Below, in pieces: positions 6,255-8,880 of a stretch of 8,880 nt of DNA (position 1 is the stretch's first letter; every line of letters begins with the position of its first letter). The notes beneath the pieces are model-generated. The model was not told the origin of the DNA and searched no databases. It saw nothing but the letters and a program-made list of their open reading frames with translations. Position numbers and translations under genes: made by a program. Location of the stretch: contig CAZXBB010000064.1 of the NCBI GenBank assembly GCA_964638815.1, positions 1-8,880 of the forward strand, written 5' to 3'. The stretch is from CAZXBB01 sp964638815 (GTDB lineage: Bacteria; Planctomycetota; Phycisphaerae; Phycisphaerales; SM1A02).

Positions 6255-6263
6255 GGTCGCCCC

Positions 6264-8880
6264 ATGACCACCGCGCCCCTCACGACGGAACTGCCCAAAT
6301 CATACCGGCCGGAGGATCACGAGGAATCCGTCGCCGCGCGGTGGGACCGCTCCGGAGTCTTTCACGCGTCCGCGGGCGCCGACGGCGAGCCATACTGCAT
6401 CGTCATCCCGCCGCCGAACGTCACCGCGGCGCTGCACCTCGGTCACGCGCTCAACAACACGCTCCAGGACGTGCTCGTCCGCGTCCACCGCATGCGGGGA
6501 TGCAACACGCTCTGGATGCCGGGCACCGACCACGCAGGGATCTCGACGCAGGCGGTGGTCGAGAAGCGACTGCTCGCGCAGGGGATCCGGCGTCGCGAGA
6601 TGGGCCGCGAGGCCTTCATCGCGAAGACCCGGGAGTGGAAGGACGAGTACGAGGCGACGATCACCTCGCAGCTCAAGGCCATGGGCGCATCCTGCGACTG
6701 GCCGCGGCAGCGGTTCACGATGGACGCGGTGTGCGCGCTCGCCGTGCGCACCGCCTTCTTCCGCATGTTCCGCGACGGGATCATCTACCGCGGCAAGCGA
6801 CTCGTGAACTGGGATCCCGTCACCCTCACCGCGCTGGCCGACGACGAGGTCGAGATGCAGGAGGTGGAGGGCTCGTTCTGGTATCTCCGCTACCCCCTGG
6901 TGGACGACGACGGCCGCGACACCGGCGAGTTCGTGACGGTCGCGACGACCCGGCCGGAGACGATGCTCGGCGACACCGCCGTCGCCGTAAACCCGAACGA
7001 CGGCGAGCGCGCCCGGTTCGTGGGGCGACGCGTGCGGCTGCCGATCGTGGACCGGCTGATCCCCGTCATCGCCGACGACCACGTCGTCCTCCCCGATCCC
7101 GACGCCGACGACCCGAAGGCGCGGTACGCGAGCGGCTTCCTCAAGGTCACGCCGGCCCATGATCAGAACGACTGGCTCATCGGGCTGCGGCACGGCCTGC
7201 CGGTCATCAACGTGATGGCCCCGGACGCGACGATCTCCGACGAAGACGGGTGGGACGACTGCAACGAGGCCGCGCGCGCGTACGTCGGCCGGTCGCGCGA
7301 GGACGCCCGCCGGGGAATCGTCGCGTGGTTCGAGGAGAACGGCCTGCTCGAACGCGTGACGCCCTACTCGCATTCGGTCGGGCACAGCTACCGTTCGCAC
7401 GTCGCGGTCGAGCCGTATCTCAGCGACCAGTGGTACGTGCGCGTCACCGACGACCGCATGGTCGGCGAGGCGCAGCGCGCCCTCGCTCCCGGGCAGCGCG
7501 AGAGCGAGGTGCCGGCGCGTCGCGACGGCCCGGCCGCGCGGCCCGGCGACGGCGAAGTGCGGTTCTTCCCGGCGCGGTACGCGAAGACGTACGAAGCCTG
7601 GCACGACAATCTCCGGGACTGGTGCATCAGCCGGCAGCTCTGGTGGGGTCACCGCATCCCCGTCTGGTGCGCGCCGGAGCACGACCCGGCCGGACCCGGG
7701 GGGCCGGCTGCGGCAGCGATCGCCGGGCAGCTTCAGGCGTGGGTGCGGGAGGAGCGCGTCGCGATCCAGGCGCATGCGGACGACGAGGGCGCGGACGACG
7801 CCGACGCGGACGACGCGGACGGCCTGCCTGCGTTCGTGTGCGTGCGCGACCCCGACGACGGCGTCGTGACCGACGCGCTGGCCGGCGCCGGCTACACGGA
7901 GGATCCCGACGTCCTCGACACGTGGTTCTCCTCGGGACTCTGGCCGCTCTCGACGATGGGCTGGCCGGCGCCCGACGCCGCTGACGACACGCCGGGGCTT
8001 CTGGAGACCTTCCTGCCCACCTCGGTGCTCTGCACGGCCCGCGAGATCATCACGCTCTGGGTCTCGCGCATGGTGATGTTCAGCCGGTACTTCCGCGAGG
8101 GCACCGTGCCGTTCCGACACGTGTACATCCACCCGCTCATCCTCGACGGCTACGGGCAGAAGATGAGCAAGTCTCTGGGGAACGGCGTCGATCCGCGCGA
8201 CATCATCCGCAGCCACGGGGCCGACGCGCTGCGCTTCGCGCTCGCCGGCCTGGCGACGACGACGCAGGACGTCCGGCTCCCGGTGGACTCGATCTGTCCC
8301 TTCTGCGAGAAGGTCTTCCACCCGGAGGAGACCACGACGCCCGGCGGCCACCGTGTCGCGGCGCCACGCCAGAAGTGCCCGCACTGCGGGCGCGGGCTGG
8401 TCACCGCGTACGGCGTGGCGACCGGCGTGCTGACGCCCACCGACGAGGAGCCGCTCGCGCTGAACTCGTCGAACAAGTTCGACCTGGGCCGCAACTTCGC
8501 CAACAAGCTGTGGAACGCCACGCGGTTCGCGCTCGGCAACCTGGGCGCCGAGGCGACGGCGGATCTCCCGCTCGCCGGGCGCCCGCTCGCCGACCGGTGG
8601 ATCGTCAACCGCCTGCACAAGACGCTCCACGTCGTCGAGGACGCCGTCGCCGACTACCAGTTCAACACCTACGCCGAGGCGATGTACGACTTCATCTGGC
8701 GCGACTTCTGCGACTGGTACCTCGAGGCGATCAAGCCGACGGTCCGGGACGATCCGGGGCAGCAGCAGGTTCTCCGCACGGTGCTCAACGCCGCGTTGCG
8801 GCTTCTGCACCCGGTCTGTCCATTCGTGACAGAGGTCCTGTGGCCGGGCGTGCAGGCCGCGGGGGCCGCCGGCACGGACG
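6264..8880 (+). CDS. valS: Valyl-tRNA synthetase, 3' end beyond window
   Basis: The frame is open from the ATG at 6264 to the window edge: 872 residues, with the C-terminus (probably including the usual coiled-coil arm) missing. It attaches valine to tRNA-Val in the cytosol. Class I signatures are intact: PPPNVTAALHLGHAL with HLGH at 58-61, GTDHAGISTQ (87-96), and GQKMSKSLGNGVDP with KMSKS at 633-637. The editing (CP1) domain spans about 190-350, with TTRPETMLGDTAVAVNP and KVTPAHDQND. QLWWGHRIPVW (458-468) and DTWFSSGLWPLSTMGWP (552-568) are ValRS-specific. The anticodon-binding domain begins near 738 (FDLGRNFANKLWNATRF). Two additions stand out: an acidic stretch at 505-519, and about 60 residues at 678-738 with two C-x2-C pairs (C678/C681, C705/C708), probably a zinc knuckle. 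The residue before the HIGH-motif leucine pair is alanine where glycine is usual. No ribosome binding site is visible. Confidence 0.96.
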   Translation, partial: MTTAPLTTELPKSYRPEDHEESVAARWDRSGVFHASAGADGEPYCIVIPPPNVTAALHLGHALNNTLQDVLVRVHRMRGCNTLWMPGTDHAGISTQAVVEKRLLAQGIRRREMGREAFIAKTREWKDEYEATITSQLKAMGASCDWPRQRFTMDAVCALAVRTAFFRMFRDGIIYRGKRLVNWDPVTLTALADDEVEMQEVEGSFWYLRYPLVDDDGRDTGEFVTVATTRPETMLGDTAVAVNPNDGERARFVGRRVRLPIVDRLIPVIADDHVVLPDPDADDPKARYASGFLKVTPAHDQNDWLIGLRHGLPVINVMAPDATISDEDGWDDCNEAARAYVGRSREDARRGIVAWFEENGLLERVTPYSHSVGHSYRSHVAVEPYLSDQWYVRVTDDRMVGEAQRALAPGQRESEVPARRDGPAARPGDGEVRFFPARYAKTYEAWHDNLRDWCISRQLWWGHRIPVWCAPEHDPAGPGGPAAAAIAGQLQAWVREERVAIQAHADDEGADDADADDADGLPAFVCVRDPDDGVVTDALAGAGYTEDPDVLDTWFSSGLWPLSTMGWPAPDAADDTPGLLETFLPTSVLCTAREIITLWVSRMVMFSRYFREGTVPFRHVYIHPLILDGYGQKMSKSLGNGVDPRDIIRSHGADALRFALAGLATTTQDVRLPVDSICPFCEKVFHPEETTTPGGHRVAAPRQKCPHCGRGLVTAYGVATGVLTPTDEEPLALNSSNKFDLGRNFANKLWNATRFALGNLGAEATADLPLAGRPLADRWIVNRLHKTLHVVEDAVADYQFNTYAEAMYDFIWRDFCDWYLEAIKPTVRDDPGQQQVLRTVLNAALRLLHPVCPFVTEVLWPGVQAAGAAGTD
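7776..7820 (+). repeat. 15-base period repeat inside valS
   Basis: GCGGACGAC recurs at 7776, 7791 and 7806, an exact 15-base spacing that keeps the reading frame. It encodes A-D-D plus two variable residues three times and makes the acidic insertion of ValRS. Confidence 0.6.

Noticed and set aside
6300..8810. An 836-codon open frame on the minus strand opposite valS
   Set aside because: The opposite strand encodes a clear ValRS with all class I motifs. The antisense product is low-complexity (Arg/Val/Asp/His-rich) and has no plausible start signal.
1..8880. tRNA, rRNA, CRISPR array, insertion sequence, T-box before valS
   Set aside because: I scanned both strands by eye and saw no cloverleaf, regularly spaced repeat-spacer units, transposase or terminal inverted repeats. 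The 32-base gap before valS leaves no room for a T-box leader outside the neighbouring gene.

Overview
The window is very GC-rich, with codon third positions almost entirely G or C. It carries six protein-coding genes and no RNA gene, mobile element or CRISPR array that I could recognise. Several traits fit a planctomycete, probably of the Phycisphaerae type: a secreted Tat-dependent amidase, a large S41 peptidase with a long N-terminal region, single-gene transcription units, and a valyl-tRNA synthetase (ValRS) with extra insertions. This assignment is inferred from protein character and was not tested by a search.

Layout, left to right. (1) 1-1528, minus: a Tat-exported amidase-signature enzyme whose 3' end lies outside the window. 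(2) 1700-1927, plus: a very small putative lipoprotein. (3) 1937-2001: a hairpin-rich convergent junction. (4) 2031-4301, minus: an exported S41 (C-terminal processing) peptidase with PDZ and Ser-Lys-Gln active site. (5) 4302-4729: a 428-base non-coding stretch with short direct and inverted repeats. (6) 4730-4981, plus: an 83-residue single-pass membrane protein with a run of seven arginines beside its membrane segment. (7) 4982-5163: a junction of noticeably lower GC with a small GCTAAAGC-type palindrome. (8) 5164-6231, minus: a TPR lipoprotein. (9) 6264-8880, plus: valS, cut by the window edge, starting only 32 bases from the divergent TPR gene.

The genes alternate strictly in strand (- + - + - +), so none of them can share an operon inside this window. 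Five of the six products appear to be exported or membrane-bound (amidase, lipoprotein, S41 peptidase, membrane protein, TPR lipoprotein). The sixth, ValRS, is cytosolic housekeeping. There is no sign that they form a dedicated system. I looked for one and found ordinary chromosomal content. The points most worth a second look are the four-cysteine insertion in ValRS, the very tight divergent TPR/valS start region with a possible leaderless valS transcript, and several repeat or palindrome clusters in the intergenic regions.
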